Source of the DNA: Pneumocystis sp. 'macacae' | Lineage: Eukaryota; Ascomycota; Pneumocystomycetes; Pneumocystales; Pneumocystaceae | Length of the DNA stretch: 64,000 nt | Assembly (NCBI GenBank): GCA_018127085.1 | Contig: CM030723.1 | Location: 439,685 to 503,684, forward strand | Reading direction: 5' to 3' | Shown here: positions 34,744 through 54,246 of the stretch, piece by piece | Position numbering within the stretch: position 1 is the first letter of the stretch | How the letters are laid out: each line of letters starts with the position of its first letter | Position numbers and translations under genes: made by a program | Notes under the pieces: model-generated | Told to the model about the DNA's origin: nothing | The model's input: only the letters and a program-made list of their open reading frames with translations | Database searches by the model: none

Positions 34744-35867
34744 TTAAAAATCAATATCTTCTGTCATTTTTACAGAAGCCATTTGTTTTGTTAATTTAGA
34801 TATATCATTACTTCCTTCAAAGCATGACCATTCTATTGCTTCATCTCTAGAAGCAACCATTGTTAATGATATAGCAATAGCAGACCATAAATCTTGTGTA
34901 GTATTAGAATAATCTATAACAAGTAATGTTCGAATGGGATTCTACAAAAAAATTAAAAAAATAATGACATAGATAAATCATACTTTTGAATCACTTGAAT
35001 TTAATGAAACAATTGCAATCTGAGATCCACATATAGCAAATCCATAAATTGTAGGGAATTTGTCAATCATTGTTATTTGAGTATTTTCGTTTTCATCTTG
35101 AGGAGATATTGAGGAAATATAAGAATATTCATCTATATATTTTGAAAGGATTCTTTGTCGATGATATTGAGCAGCTTCACGTAATTTGTTTTCCATTTTT
35201 TCTGCAACAATTATATAATTGTTATTGATATTTACATCTACATTTTTTGAAAAATCAGAATAGTATGATGATACAAATATGAGATATGGAATCTTGATTT
35301 TCTTTGGAGCATACACTATAAAAATATTAAATTATATTTAAAGAAAAATATAAAAATATAGTCGATACATCCTAAACTATCTTTTTCCATCCATTGCTGA
35401 AAACGTTTAAGTTCATTTAAGATGTATGGTTCAATAGAAAGGGAATCATGAGAAAAACTATATTCCTTGCTTAGCTGAATTCTATCTCGAATATCACGTC
35501 CAAGAAACATAAGTCTTTTAAAAGCTAATTTTCCTTAGAAAATAAGTATAAATGAGTAAAAAACAGTAATATCTATGAAACCTCTGAACTCTCCTCCATC
35601 GGTGTTATTCATGGAACAAAGAGGGGGCCTAAAATTGGAATTATTTTGGACAAAAAGTGTAGATGGTAATCCAAGAAAATCTATCTATATTTTATGAAAA
35701 AAATGGCATAGAAGTTAAATACTTACCTTCCATGATGCTGGAAATAATGGTTGCATTCCCCTATATTGTATTCTTGTAAACAGTAGAGCAAGACGAGGAG
35801 AAATATCATCTGGAAAATTTTGTTTGATAATATAATTATTTTCTTCTTTTTCAGACAAAAAATCCAT
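34744..35867 (-). CDS. Unrecognised protein, 312 residues, five exons
   Basis: I do not recognise a named family. Exons 35867-35727, 35684-35582, 35533-35369, 35315-34984 and 34941-34744 join in phase with ordinary 42-53 base introns, which argues for a real gene. The N-terminal third has a well-ordered block (SPRLALLFTRIQYRGMQPLF, then PASWKIDFLGLPSTLF) and RDIRDRIQLSKEY. The C-terminal half has IPYLIFVSSYYSDF, a K/R/Q helix (ENKLREAAQYHRQRILS), ITMIDKFPTIYGFAICG, and TLLVIDYSNTTQDLWSAIAI. No signal peptide, membrane segment or zinc site is visible. It looks globular and mixed alpha/beta. It might be a fungus-specific protein with repetitive hydrophobic strands, but no function is proposed. 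Confidence 0.75.
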
Positions 35868-36192
35868 AAAATGTGAATGAGTTTGTTCCTAACGTCTTTT
35901 TTCCTTTGATATGTTTTTAATTTTTCCTGTTTTTTTCTAAAAACTGTTTTTTTTAATAAATATTAAGTGTTGATTGTTTTAGTTTAAAAAAAGAAATTAA
36001 AAAAACAGTTGAAAATATTAAGATAATAGCAAAGCATCAGCTTTCATATACAAAATTAAAGGCAAATGCTTTATGCTTTTAATCTATATATTATTTGGTT
36101 TGACAATAACTTTTTACAAAATGTCAGGTACGAAGGACGATTAGAAGGTTTTATCTATATTTTTAGGATAAAAAAATACATGAAAAAAATTA
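35868..36192. other. Intergenic gap, hypothetical gene to CCT1
   Basis: AT-rich promoter of the hypothetical gene and 3' flank of CCT1, both minus strand. Nothing else seen. Confidence 0.55.
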
Positions 36193-38342
36193 TTAATGCT
36201 CATGCATGTTATCAGGAGCCTCTTGTTTCTCTTGGTTAAGTTGGATTGATGTATCAATGCGGAGAATGGCAATGGATGCTTCAACAGCACTTTTAAGGCT
36301 TCGAATCTTGGAAATCGAGGGCTCAAGAACACCTGCTTTTACATTGTCACGTATTTTTCCTGCTTTTAGATCTAATCCATATGTCCTATAATTTTTTTTT
36401 GTATCGTTTTGACTTGCTGCATGATAAGCGCGTAGTTTAGCGACCAATTCAGATGAATCCTTAGCAGAATTCACAGCAAGAGTTTTTGGAATGATTAACA
36501 ATGCAGATGCAAACTCTGCAATAGCGAGCTGTTCGCGAGATCCCTATAAGAATAAATTAGTTGTGTTTTAAATAATAAAATAAATAAACTAATGTAGTTG
36601 CAAAATTTTCAAGATAGATGCTGAGAGACGCCTCCATAGCACCACCCCCTGGAACTACAAAGCCGCTTTCTAATGTTCTTTTGACAGATGATAGGGAATC
36701 GTGAAGAGAGCGCTCCATTTCATCTAATTGGTAATCTAAATATCTCAGAAAGATTCAAATAACTAGGAATCTGTACCATTTGGACCCCTCAAAATAATAG
36801 AAGCTGATGACAATGCACGAGTTCCTTTAATAAGGATACATTCATCATCAGAAATACGTTCTTGCAAGACTTCATCTGAATATCCGAGATAACTGGCTTC
36901 AAATACTTCTTCTCCCTCCATATTTGACATTGTACTTATTAATGTAGCTCCTGTTGCTTTTGCTATTCTTTTTAAATCATCTTTTTTACATCTTCTTATA
37001 GCCATGACGCCTGCTTCTACGAAAAGTTTTAAACATAGATCATCAATTCCCTTTGTTGTAAAGAGAACGTTAGCGCCCGATGCAAGAATTTTTTGAACTC
37101 TTTCTACAACCATATCTGATTCCCGTTTTCTAATTTGTTCTAGTTGATCAGGATTATCAATTATAATATTGACGCCTAATGCCATACGTGTTTTTTGTAA
37201 ACTTATATCTAAGCAAGCTATTTTTGCATTAAGAATTCTAGTTTTCATTGCTAAGTAGATATTTAGTTTTCTATTTTTTTCTAAAGTACTAACCTTGGCT
37301 TGCAACAGTACAATTTATTGCATAACCTTTGATTAAAATTGATTCTCGAGAACTTTTTCCATGTGCTTTTAAAATATTTATAGCTTTCACTGGATATTTT
37401 ATTTCCCCTCGAGCGTTTATTGTTCTAACTGAAAGAATAGCATCTACTGTCATGTTTGCAAAAAAGTCTGAATCACTAGTAAATACACATAAGAATAAAA
37501 AAAATTATTTAAAATTTAAAACCTTCCAATCACTTTTGATGACATGCTTGTTTTTGCAACGTTCATCAAGCAGTCTTTCCCAAGATGTTCCACTTTGATT
37601 TGTAATACTTCTGTGAGATATTTTGTAGCTTCTTTTAAAGCTAACCGATAACCGGTAATAATAGTTGTTGGATGAATTCTGTTCTTTACAAGCTCATTTG
37701 CTCTACGTAATAACTCAGCTAAATAAAATAAGTTTTACTTCAAGTTTAATTATTGACGAAAGATTATGTTTTTACCTGCAATAATTACTACTGACGTTGT
37801 TCCATCACCAATTTCTTTATCTTGTTGTTGTGCAAGTTCAACTAATATTTTTCCTGTCGGATGCTCGATGTGTAACATAGAAAGAAGAGTCGCACCGTCA
37901 TTAGTAACTGTTACATCTCCAATATCATCAACTAGCATCTTATCTAGACCTACAGGACCAAATGATGATTTTAGAAGATTCGAAAGCGTTTGTGCTGCAA
38001 GAACTAAAAGTAATAAGTTAGTATGATGCTTTCCGAGACACAATAAAGTGTTAGTGATTTCGTAAAATTGCTAGAATAATATAAGGAACTTATTATAGTA
38101 TTTATTGTCTAAATGAAGAGAAAATTATCTCTTTTACAGGAGGCAGAGTTTTGACTTTGTGCGCTTATTTAAATGCTCATAAGTGTTATTATATTTGTTT
38201 TACCTACCATGTTGGTCACGAACGTCTGAGCCACTGATTTTTTCACCATTTAAGACTGAGTTTGTCAATCTTTGTCATTGAAAAATGAAATTAAAAACTT
38301 ACATATGCTCGATTCTGATTTTTGCTGAAATAGCTGAGCCAT
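36193..38342 (-). CDS. CCT1: TRiC/CCT chaperonin subunit alpha (Cct1/Tcp1)
   Basis: Subunit of the cytosolic chaperonin ring that folds actin and tubulin, 554 residues. Eight exons: 38342-38303, 38255-38208, 38003-37776, 37718-37523, 37475-37294, 37250-36777, 36735-36590, 36543-36193. Group II chaperonin motifs: [42 protein letters not shown] (GDGTT nucleotide loop), and [36 protein letters not shown] and [19 protein letters not shown] are alpha-subunit features. One intron (38004-38207) is 204 bases, unusually long here. ProRS is divergent, 116 bases away. Confidence 0.96.
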
Positions 38343-38458
38343 TTGCTCTTAAGCACTTTTGATGCTTTTTATTTTCTTTTTTTTCTTGTATTTTTTCTTG
38401 TAGTTGTGTGGGGTAAACGATTATAGTAAAAAAATTGAGTAAACTTGTTGAATATATA

Positions 38459-40977
<2,519 letters not shown>

Positions 40978-41101
40978 TTTATTATAAAATATATAATAAA
41001 ACATATCGTTTTATTATAAAAATTGTTTCCAAAAACATAAAAGATATGTTTTTTTGAGATTTATCGAATATGAAAACTAAAAGACATTCAAAAAATTAAT
41101 C

Positions 41102-42542
41102 ATGATTTGTATAGTCCGGAAATACTGTTGTATTGTTCGTCGTCTTTTTTCTGAGCCTCTTTCCACTCCTTATATAATTGCTTGTTTTTTGCTTATAGAT
41201 GCTTTTTTTTGTTTGGTTATTCTATCAAAAGTTTCTTGTAGATTATTCAAATTTTGGAATTTAAATACATTTTTTACTTCTTTTAGATACTGAAATTGAC
41301 TGGGAAACCTATATGACTCAAGTTTCTCTTTATTTGTCTGGTGAAAGAAATTATACTCGCATTAAGGGTAGTACAGGTCCAATAGTGTAGGTGATTGTTT
41401 TTTCTATTGAAGAAGTGTTTAATTCTGAAGATATCCAGCAGGATTTCTTTACTTATATTCCTTACTTTATAAATTAACAGATTCTGGACAAAACATTCTG
41501 AAGGGCCAACAGATTTTTATGTTTGTATATCTTGTGACTCTTTTTTTCGTGTCTAAGATTTATTATTTAGTAAATGTACTTTGTGGTTTGATTTTTCTTT
41601 TTTAATATTATTAGGCTCCTTTTTATACATATATATTTTTAATTTTTTCAAAACGTCTTCATAGTATTTATTTATTACGTCTCTTTAATGATTGTTGGGT
41701 CACGCTTTTTTCATATGTAGCGATTTACGCTTATGCTATGCATTCATGGATACTTGGTACATGTTTTTTTGGGATTGCATTAGGGATTAAAATGAATGTT
41801 TTACTTTTTTTTCCTGCAATAGCTATGATATTGCTACAAATGTTGGATAGAAAGCATATGTTATGGCATTTTTTTGTTATTTTTGTCATTCAGGTAATTT
41901 TTTAATGCCATTTTATTTAAAAATATCTTTACTTTTTAGGTGTTATTTTTTATACCATTTATTTCTTATAAAAAGGAGTATATTTCCCGTGCTTTTGATT
42001 TTTCTCGAGTGTTTTTGTATAGATGGACTGTTAATTGGAAGTTTTTGTCTGAGTCTGTTTTTTTGTCCAAGAAGTTTTCATATTTATTGATTTTTGTTCA
42101 TGGATTAATGCTTTTTATTTTTTCAAGTAGACTATGGAATCGGTTTATTTTTATTTTTATTTTTTTTAATTAATAAGTGTTTAGAATTTCCGGTTATTCT
42201 TTGAAGAAAATTTGTTTTTCTTTGTTAAATACAAAGCCGCAGCTTTTTAATAAAACACGTAAAACTTCTATTCAGATTCGCTCTCTCATTGTTATAACAC
42301 TCTTCACATCTAATTTGATTGGCGTTTTGTGTGCACGTTCTTTGCATTATCAATTTTATTGTTGGTTTGCATGGAGTATGCCTTATATTCTTGCTAAAAC
42401 ACGTATACCTATAATGTTTCAATTTGCAATATGGGCATTACAGGAGTATGCATGGAATATATATCCAAGTACACCATATAGTTCATTCATTATTACTACT
42501 ATTCATATGCTAGTTTTGTTTTTGCTTTTGATTAGATATTGA
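41102..42542 (+). CDS. ALG3: Dol-P-Man:Man5 alpha-1,3-mannosyltransferase Alg3
   Basis: Multi-pass ER enzyme that adds the first lumenal mannose from dolichol-P-mannose during N-glycan precursor assembly, 404 residues. Exons 41102-41237, 41287-41386, 41431-41569, 41615-41893, 41940-42142, 42185-42542. Family blocks: [12 protein letters not shown] (lumenal acidic motif), [101 protein letters not shown] and [12 protein letters not shown]. Roughly ten hydrophobic segments are visible. Every junction is phase-consistent and falls inside a conserved block. Confidence 0.95.
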
Positions 42543-43135
42543 TTGTATACATTTAATGATTATGATAATGTATTTTGTTAGATCCTGGATTTGGTTTTTG
42601 TTTCTATTTATTTTTTGGATAAATGAATCAAATTCGTAATGTGCGATTCTATATAACAGTATATGTTATTGACAAAAGACGAATTCTTGATGGATAAAAA
42701 TAGTTAAATATCTAAATCATTAATAAATATTTTATAGAAAAATTTTAAGGCTCTGAAAGTATGTTTTATAAACAAAAGGATTATTTTGAACATAAAAATA
42801 TAAAATTTTTATAGTCTGCTTTTTGTATAAATAAAATTAGAAAAGGGGAAAGTGAAATAATAAAATTAATATAATAATCTTATGTAGTCTTTTTGGATAT
42901 TTTATTTGTATAAAAAATGATTTGTTTTGATATAAGGAAACATTTATTTCGCCATTTTTATATATATTAATGCATTAAAATAATATTTTTCTTTAGAAAT
43001 GAAAAGTAGTTATTTTTTGAAATTTTTGGTCAGTCTTATTTAAAGTTTAATTTTTCGATATTTTATATCCTCAATATAATTGAAAATTGAGTAGAAATTG
43101 TTTTTAGAAAATTAATAAGAATATTAACTTTAAAA
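42543..43135. other. Intergenic region ALG3 to polymerase delta subunit 4
   Basis: 593 AT-rich bases; nothing recognised. Confidence 0.55.
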
Positions 43136-43626
43136 ATGACAGCTTTATCTAAAAAGAGGAGAAAAACAGAATGTGAACAAAAAAAGCTAGTAAAGTCATT
43201 TCCATCTTTAAAAGTTTCAAAAGTGACTTCACATCGGTCAAAGATTCATATACATAATTTTGCAAAAAAAAATGTATTAAAAAGTGAAATACTAGAAAAA
43301 CATGAAAAATGTGATTTTCCTTGTTTGAATGAATCTATTTCTTCTTTTGTCTCTTTTATTGAAAAGCAAAATAAGACATATATAGGTATATGAATATTAA
43401 GTGATAATGGATTTAAACACTCAAATATTTAGAAAAATCTTTAGATACCATGCATATTGATGAAATTTTGAATAAATTTGATTTGACTTATCAGTATGGG
43501 CCCTTTTTGGGATTATCTCGTTTAAACCGTTGGAATAGAGCTGAAGAATTAGGACTTTGTCCACCTATTAATGTAAAAGAGATTTTACTTCTATATGAAG
43601 GATATAATAATACAGTATATGATTGA
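43136..43626 (+). CDS. CDM1: DNA polymerase delta subunit 4 (Cdm1/POLD4-like)
   Basis: Smallest subunit of replicative DNA polymerase delta, 147 residues. Exons 43136-43385 and 43433-43626. The N-terminal half is basic and disordered (KKRRKTECEQKKLVKSF) and could carry a PCNA-contact or nuclear-localisation signal, though no clear PIP box is seen. The C-terminal half shows the family core: LNKFDLTYQYGPFLGLSRLNRWNRAEELGLCPPINVKEIL, seen as FDL..YGP..G..RL.RW.RAE.LGL.PP..IK..L. The exon join at 43385/43433 is phase-consistent. Large AT-rich DNA follows. Confidence 0.87.
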
Positions 43627-45133
43627 TTTATTTATAATATTTTTCGAAAAATGATTTTTATTTTGATTAAATTTGAAAGAAAAAAAAACGTTCTTGGAGT
43701 ATTTAGATATTTTTTTAAGTGATTCTATTTTTTCTTTCATGTTTTTTGAGATATATAATATTTTTTATGATCAATAAAAAATATATGATGCGCTATATAT
43801 ATTAAAGCAACCTTTATTAAATATAGTATAATATGAAGCATTTATTCTATTGGTTTTTGCTAAACATTAGTTTTTATTTCTTCAAAATATGAGTCTCTTT
43901 TTTGGTTAGCAAAATTTATATATGTTTAATACTACTTATAAAAGCGCTTTTAATTTTAAATGCTTTTTAAATTTAGGAGTATAGTTGCGGATTTATCAGA
44001 CGGTTTTTAATTGTAGTATGGATTTTGAGGATATTTTGTTTATAAAATATTTAATTATTTTAGAAATTAATTTAATTGTCTAGAATGTTGATTATTAACA
44101 ATTGAATCTTTAGAGTATGTCCAAATATGAGTTATTTTTTTTAGGAATTAAAATTGTTTCAAGACTAAATACTTTTTTGAATTTAGGAAAAATATTATTT
44201 AATTACATATATTTCTAAGTATTATAATTATACTAATACTATTTTTATGTTTTAATTTTTATTAAAGGCTATAAACTTCTATATGAATTACTCTACTCGT
44301 TAATATTCATATTTTTTATTTTTGTTATTTATCTTCAATGGTAAAATATTCATAAATATATAAAAATATTTTAAAATTTAAAAAATAAAATTAAAAAAAT
44401 ATATAGGTGTTTTTATATGCAAATAATATTTATTAAATGCGAAATTTATGATATTTAAAAACGAGATTAAAATGTTTTATAAAAATGTATTTAAGAAAAT
44501 TTAAATAAAATTTATCTTTTAATTAAAGAAAAAATTGGAAATAGAAATAAGTTAGTTTTAGTTGTAATTAATTATTCTATATTTATGTTTCTATTTTTAA
44601 AGTAATTATTTTCATAAAAATGTTTATGTTAATTTATGAATAAAAACTTATTCTAGAATTAAAATAATAGAAATAAAGATTAAAATATCTTAAAAATCTA
44701 GTTTTTCAAAAAAAAGTACACGGAAATTTTTTTGTAAAATTAATAGTAAAAATGTTATATATTTATATATATATAACTTAGTTTTTTATTTTTAATAAAA
44801 TATCGATATATATATTTAAAATATTGCTAATATGTACCTTTAAATTCTAATGTACATCTTTAAATGCTTTACTTGTGTTGAAATGCTTGATTTCAAAAAT
44901 GTGTCCAAGACATTCTGTTGCCATAGCAAATGCTGACTAATTGCTGAGAAAAAGAGAAACGTTAATTGGTTAATTATTTCCTCGTATTTCACTTAGATAT
45001 GCCACGTATACATTTTTACATAAAATATAAAGACTTTATAAAAAATTGGTGAAAAATTAAAAGAAATTAAACAAAAATTTAGAATTTAAAACGCTTTTTT
45101 ATTAACAAAAAGCTTAAAAAAAAAAGTATATTA
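43627..45133. other. AT-rich gene-free stretch of 1.5 kb
   Basis: No open frame of note, tRNA fold or mobile-element feature. It is mostly A/T runs, with a less AT-rich patch around 44,880-44,960 (ACATTCTGTTGCCATAGCAA) that has no recognised coding or RNA identity. Confidence 0.5.
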
Positions 45134-45951
45134 ATGGAGGCATCAGAATCATTAATATTTGATAAAAAACGAGGAGATATTTCAATGGAGTCATCCCGTA
45201 TTGTTAGTGATATTATTATTGTTAGTAGGCCTTTAGGAATGAGTTATACTAATGTCTTTTAGGGTCTTTCTGATGGATTGACTGTGCCTTTTTCATTAGC
45301 TGCAGGCCTTTCATCTTTTTATAATACTCAAATTATTTTAACAGCGGGAATGGCTGAACTTATTTCTGGTGCAGTATCAATGGGATTGGGCGGATACCTT
45401 GCTACCAAATCAGAAGTTGATCATTTTGAGCATATGCGCAAAATGCAAATGGATCTTTTAACACATGCTCCTGAAAATAGATTGCAGCAAATTCTCAGTC
45501 AGCTACAGTCTTATGGGATTGTAAATGAAGTTTGTAAGCCTTTAATTTTTAATTTAAAGCAAAATCCTGTTGATTTTGTTAATTTTGTTATGCGATTTGA
45601 TCTATGCTTACAGAAACCATCCCTTAGAACTGCATGGTTTAGTGCTATTACAATCGGTATGTCTTATTTCATAGGAGGACTGTAAGATATTCTTTTTCTT
45701 CTTTCAATATTAATATTTTTATTAGAATTCCTCTTGCTCCGTATTTCGTTTTCTATAATAATACATTGATGGGCTTTAAAGTTAGCATTATTGTTGTTGC
45801 TGCTGTTTTATTCATTTTTGGCTACCTCAAATCTGTATATCTTATTGGATCTATAAAACGTTCAATCTATTCGGCTTTTCAAACATTGCTAGTCGGAATA
45901 ATTGCTGCTGGTTCTGCCTTTGGGATTGTTCGCCTCTTAGGAGTAAGATGA
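45134..45951 (+). CDS. CCC1: Vacuolar iron/manganese transporter, CCC1/VIT1 family
   Basis: Membrane transporter that moves Fe2+ or Mn2+ into the vacuole, 243 residues. Exons 45134-45220, 45263-45681 and 45726-45951. Family blocks: SRIVSDIIIGLSDGLTVPFSLAAGL (TM1 with DG and P), AGMAELISGAVSMGLGGYLATKSE (TM2, with the E/SMG motif), a cytosolic helix with acidic and H/M residues (HFEHMRKMQMD), and a C-terminal pair of helices preceded by SYFIGGLIPLAPYF. About five membrane segments in total, as expected. It lacks the long N-terminal extension of yeast Ccc1. Metal preference cannot be read from sequence. Confidence 0.93.
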
Positions 45952-46611
45952 CATTTAAAATTTTTTGTTTGGTGTTTGTGTACGCAAGATATACCATTTT
46001 GTATCTGTTCATAATACTTATATATAAAAATAGACTCTGTTTTGCATAAAATAGCATTTTGATTCTCTTTATATTGTCAGTTATATGTTTTTGCTTTTTA
46101 TTAACTTCTATTGTATCTAATGATAATGTGTCATGTAATTTGTAAATATATTAAAAAATACTCTTTTATTTATTATTTTTTGGAGTATCGTATGCTTTTT
46201 ACTTTAATTTTCATTTAAAAATGCTTATTTTATATTTTTAATAATAAAAAATCATAAAATATGTTTATTTTTTGTAAAATTTGCACTATAAAAAATAGAT
46301 ATAGTTTTAAAAAATAAAATTTATTTTTTTATTTTTAAAATATTTTATTTAATTTTAATAGATATATTCATAAAAATCTTCGTATCTAAACTTATTTGAA
46401 ATTTCTCCCAAATCGTGAGCATCCGGTATATAATTAAAAAAGCATTATGACGTAGATATTTGAAAAAATTAAAAATATACAATATCTAGTTAATAGAGAA
46501 TTCTTCTGTACGAAAATATAAGAAAACAAGTTCAGAACGTAGGTTATTTTGTTCTTTTAAAGGGCTTGTCTTATATCTTGATCTATTTTGAAGAAATTGA
46601 TTAAATTATCA
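45952..46611. other. AT-rich intergenic region CCC1 to PKC1
   Basis: 660 bases, A/T homopolymers; carries the PKC1 promoter. No gene seen. Confidence 0.55.
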
Positions 46612-50567
<3,956 letters not shown>

Positions 50568-50784
50568 TTTAGTTTTTTTATATGTTAATCTCTTTTACTA
50601 AAAATTGTTTCTTTAAAAATGTTTTTTGTATTTTTAATATAAAAAATTATAATTTTCTTGTATTTCTAAATTTTAGGCTTTCGGAGATAATTCATGTCTT
50701 ATATTTTTTATAGTGTATAAATGTCTATTAATTGTCGCAAAAGATGATGAAGGAAATGAAAATAAAAAGGTGATTTCTTATGTG

Positions 50785-52394
50785 ATGCATCTTTCTCCTG
50801 TATCAACTTTTGAAACAGTGAGTTTTTGCTTTTTTTCTGTTTTTGTTGATTATTACATAGATTTCTGAAGAAACTGTGACGTGGACCATTCCAGCATGTC
50901 ATGAGTTTAGATTTGAAGTAGAATTCGACTCTCGTGTAGAAATTGAGGTATACAAATGTTTTTAAGTTTTACTTCTGATTTTGATCATATTTTTTCAGGT
51001 TAAATCTGGTACTGCTGAAATTTTTGGTACAGAACTAGCTATTGGACCAATCTATAGTTTTAGTGGTGTTAAATTGGCATTATTTTCATGGCGTGGATGT
51101 GTAATTGATGTAAAAGGGGCTTTATCGGTTCATTATTTGGCTGAAGAAACACCAATGTTGGCGTATATGAATATGCATTTTGCAATTGAAAAATTGAGGA
51201 TAGATGCAACAGAAAATGACGAGGATGGACCACGTGTGTTGCTTGTGGGTCCTGAAGATTCTGGAAAAACTACTCTTTTGAGGATTCTTTCAGGCTATGC
51301 GTTAAAACAGAAAAGAACTCCGATTCTTGTGAATCTAGATACACGGGAAGTATTAAGCACAAGACAGGCTAAAATTGAGATATTCATATTTCTAGGACAT
51401 TGGAAGTATTCCTGGTTCTGTTTCTGTGACATCTATTTCCGGGATTCTGGATGTAGAAAATATGTTTGGTTCTACTTTAACAACGGGTCCATCTCAATAT
51501 CCATCATTAGTAACATTATCTTATTATTATGGCCATGATTTGCCAACACAAAATTTCAAGTTTTACAAGTCCTTGATTTCTCGCTTAAGTATTTTGTGTG
51601 CATCAAAAATGAGCGAAACTAAGGAAAGTATGTTTATCATAATATTTTTATTCATACTAGAGGATGTAGCAAGATATTCAGGCTGCATTATAGATACATC
51701 AGGAACAATCGATCAGTCTAAAGGCTATGATATAATACATAATATTATTTCTGATTTTTCAGTAAATGTATTAATTGTTTTGGGGTCTGAACGTTTATAT
51801 AGTGATATGACGCGAAAATACGATAATAAAAATGGAATACACGTTGTTAAACTTCAAAAGTCCGGAGGATGTGTAACTAGGGAAGCACCGTTCATACAAA
51901 AAGTGCAACACTCTGCAATAAGAAAATATTTTTATGGTGATTTTAAAAATGTATTAAGTCCATACTCGATAATCTGCGGTTTTGATAGTTTAATTGTCTA
52001 TAGAATAGAAGAAGGTTTTAAAATGGTTTATATATATTTGAATGATTTTAATTTTAGAAATATTTACACATTCATCTGCATTACCAATAGGCCACGATAT
52101 TCCATTACAAAAACCCCGAATGATAAAAATAGATGCGTTCTCAATACTACAGAATTCAGTCTTAGCAGTCTCTCATGCAAATATAAATGATTCTATTGAT
52201 GTTATTTTAGAATCTCCTGTAGCAGGATATATATATGTGTAAAATGGATATTGATTTAAATTTTATTTTAATTGAGATATTATAGATCTGATGTAGACGA
52301 TAATAAAAAAACGCTTACTATATTATCGCCTTTACCTGGAAGACTTCCTAGTCAAATATTGATTATGGGATCATTTAAATGGCAGGATCTTTAA
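50785..52394 (+). CDS. CLP1: Clp1, mRNA cleavage-factor/polynucleotide kinase-like protein
   Basis: Subunit of cleavage factor IA in pre-mRNA 3'-end formation; the human form is an RNA 5'-kinase linked to tRNA splicing. Exons 50785-50817, 50861-50947, 50999-51349, 51396-51627, 51661-52014, 52058-52238, 52286-52394; 448 residues. N-terminal beta domain [29 protein letters not shown]-loop [17 protein letters not shown], where the family has G..D.GK[ST]; [37 protein letters not shown]; and the C-terminal domain ending [11 protein letters not shown]. The Walker A retains GK and TT, so nucleotide binding is plausible. One intron is only 33 bases. The start ATG is the most likely but not unique. 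Confidence 0.92.
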
Positions 52395-52552
52395 AAATAT
52401 ATGCAATGCTGTATAAGAGTATAAAAATAGCTAATATGAAATTTGTAAATATGCTAATAACAAAATAATAAAGACTAATTGTTGATATATAATTTCTCAT
52501 TACAGAAAGTATTCAACTGGCGACTTTATGTTGTTAATACTAGAATAGTTAT

Positions 52553-53732
52553 TTAATTGTTTACCCTGATTTGGTTGTTATGTGTGGATGGGTTATCATG
52601 TTCGTTTTCCGGTGCAGCATCAAAGACATTGAATTTTTTTTCTCCATTATCGTATATTTCTAATATAGACGCAAGATTTGCACAACGATAACAATAATTC
52701 GGTGCTGACCATACAGTAGACAACTTTCCGTTATACAAAACCTATTATTAATTATTTATTTTGATTTATTATTTTTAGAAATTAATACTTGGTATCCTTC
52801 ATGACACAGTTGATGTGCACGTAAAATATGCTCCATATTATTGATTTCAAGGAACTTTTGTACAATATCAATGCCAAACGTATAGCCTGCTCCTCTAAAC
52901 AAACTAAATATAAAAAACACTATTTTGTTGAAAATACCTTGGAGAAATAGAAAAATCACGTTTATCTTGGTCTGGATCTGACCATACTAGGTCTGCCATA
53001 GGACCTTCATGTGGTATTTCTAGGAAAAAACATATTATGAATCTAACTATATTAATCATTGTATACCTCGGAAACGATTAATGATTTTTATTTGATCAAT
53101 AGAATGGATAGATGGAGATAAACCTAAAGTTTTATTTCTCAAAACATAATTATATATATATATACCTCCATGAACACAGAATATTTTATTATCAATAATA
53201 ACAGATAATGTTAAAAAATCAAACATGTTAGTAAAATAATGCCATACATTAGCACTCCCATATTTACGAATGCATTCTGTATAAAAACCGTATGTTTGAG
53301 TTACACTTCGTGATTCATGGTTCCCACGAATAAGATGAACACGATTTGGATATCTTAATTTTAAACATACAAGCAAAGAAATTGTTTCTACACTAAAAAG
53401 TCCTCTATCAACATAATCTCCTAAAAAATTAATACAGGAATCTTCAAATATATATAAATAAACCTAAAAAAAGGTAATTAGTATCTGGACAAAATCCTCC
53501 AATCCTAAAAATTTCAATTAAATCATAAAATTGTCTAAACCGTATAAAAGACGCCAAAAAAGATCTTTACAAACCCATGTATATCTCCAACAACTGTAAC
53601 TGGAGAACATATATGAAGAACGTTACTTTCTTCCATAAGAAGTCTTTTTGCACGATCGCAGATCGCTTCAATGATTGGTTCACTAAGAAGCTGTTTTTTA
53701 TATAATTTTTCAATACAAACATCCACATCCAT
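52553..53732 (-). CDS. PPG1: PP2A-like phosphatase Ppg1
   Basis: Ser/Thr phosphatase catalytic subunit of 305 residues, the Ppg1 branch that acts with the Far/STRIPAK complex in yeast. Seven exons: 53732-53575, 53534-53464, 53420-53166, 53123-53067, 53019-52938, 52894-52789, 52741-52553. Motifs [32 protein letters not shown] and SAPNYCYRC are intact. Branch-specific features are [18 protein letters not shown] at the start, [16 protein letters not shown], and the acidic tail [13 protein letters not shown], replacing the PP2A tail DYFL. It is the second PP2A-family catalytic gene in this window. Confidence 0.92.
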
Positions 53733-54246
53733 TTCTGAAAAAATGTTTTCGTCTTATAAAATAAATCATTTCTGTACTTTCTATAATCAAAAGATAGTTA
53801 CTTTATTAAAAAAATATTCTAAATATCCTCATTTTGTTTTTGGAAATGACTATCATAAAAAAATATTGAAAAAAAAAATTAAATATAATTCTTTTTATTT
53901 TATTTTTATTCTGTTTTCTTTTTTTACTGATTTTATTTTAATATAAAAATTATCACGTTGCTTTGCGGTTGTTGGGGCGATCCTAAAAATAAATTCTTAA
54001 AAAATTCTTATAAAAAAAAAAACAAAAAAATATCCTTAGAGGCTATTTTTTCCCCCAAAAATCGGTTTATCTTTTTTTATCTATTGTTTTTTGTTCAATC
54101 AGCTTCTTTTTGGCTTCTTTTGAGTCCTTTTTCTATTAATAGTAAGAAAATATTTATTTTCAAGATGATATTGTTAATAACAAAAATGATAAGATTAATT
54201 TTTTTTGGGAAAAAGATTTTGTATCTTTATTTTGTATTCATAAGTA
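53733..54246. promoter_or_regulatory. Divergent intergenic region PPG1 and RRM gene
   Basis: 514 AT-rich bases between divergent starts. An open frame at 53958-54246 is K/F-rich low complexity and not believed to be coding. Confidence 0.45.
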
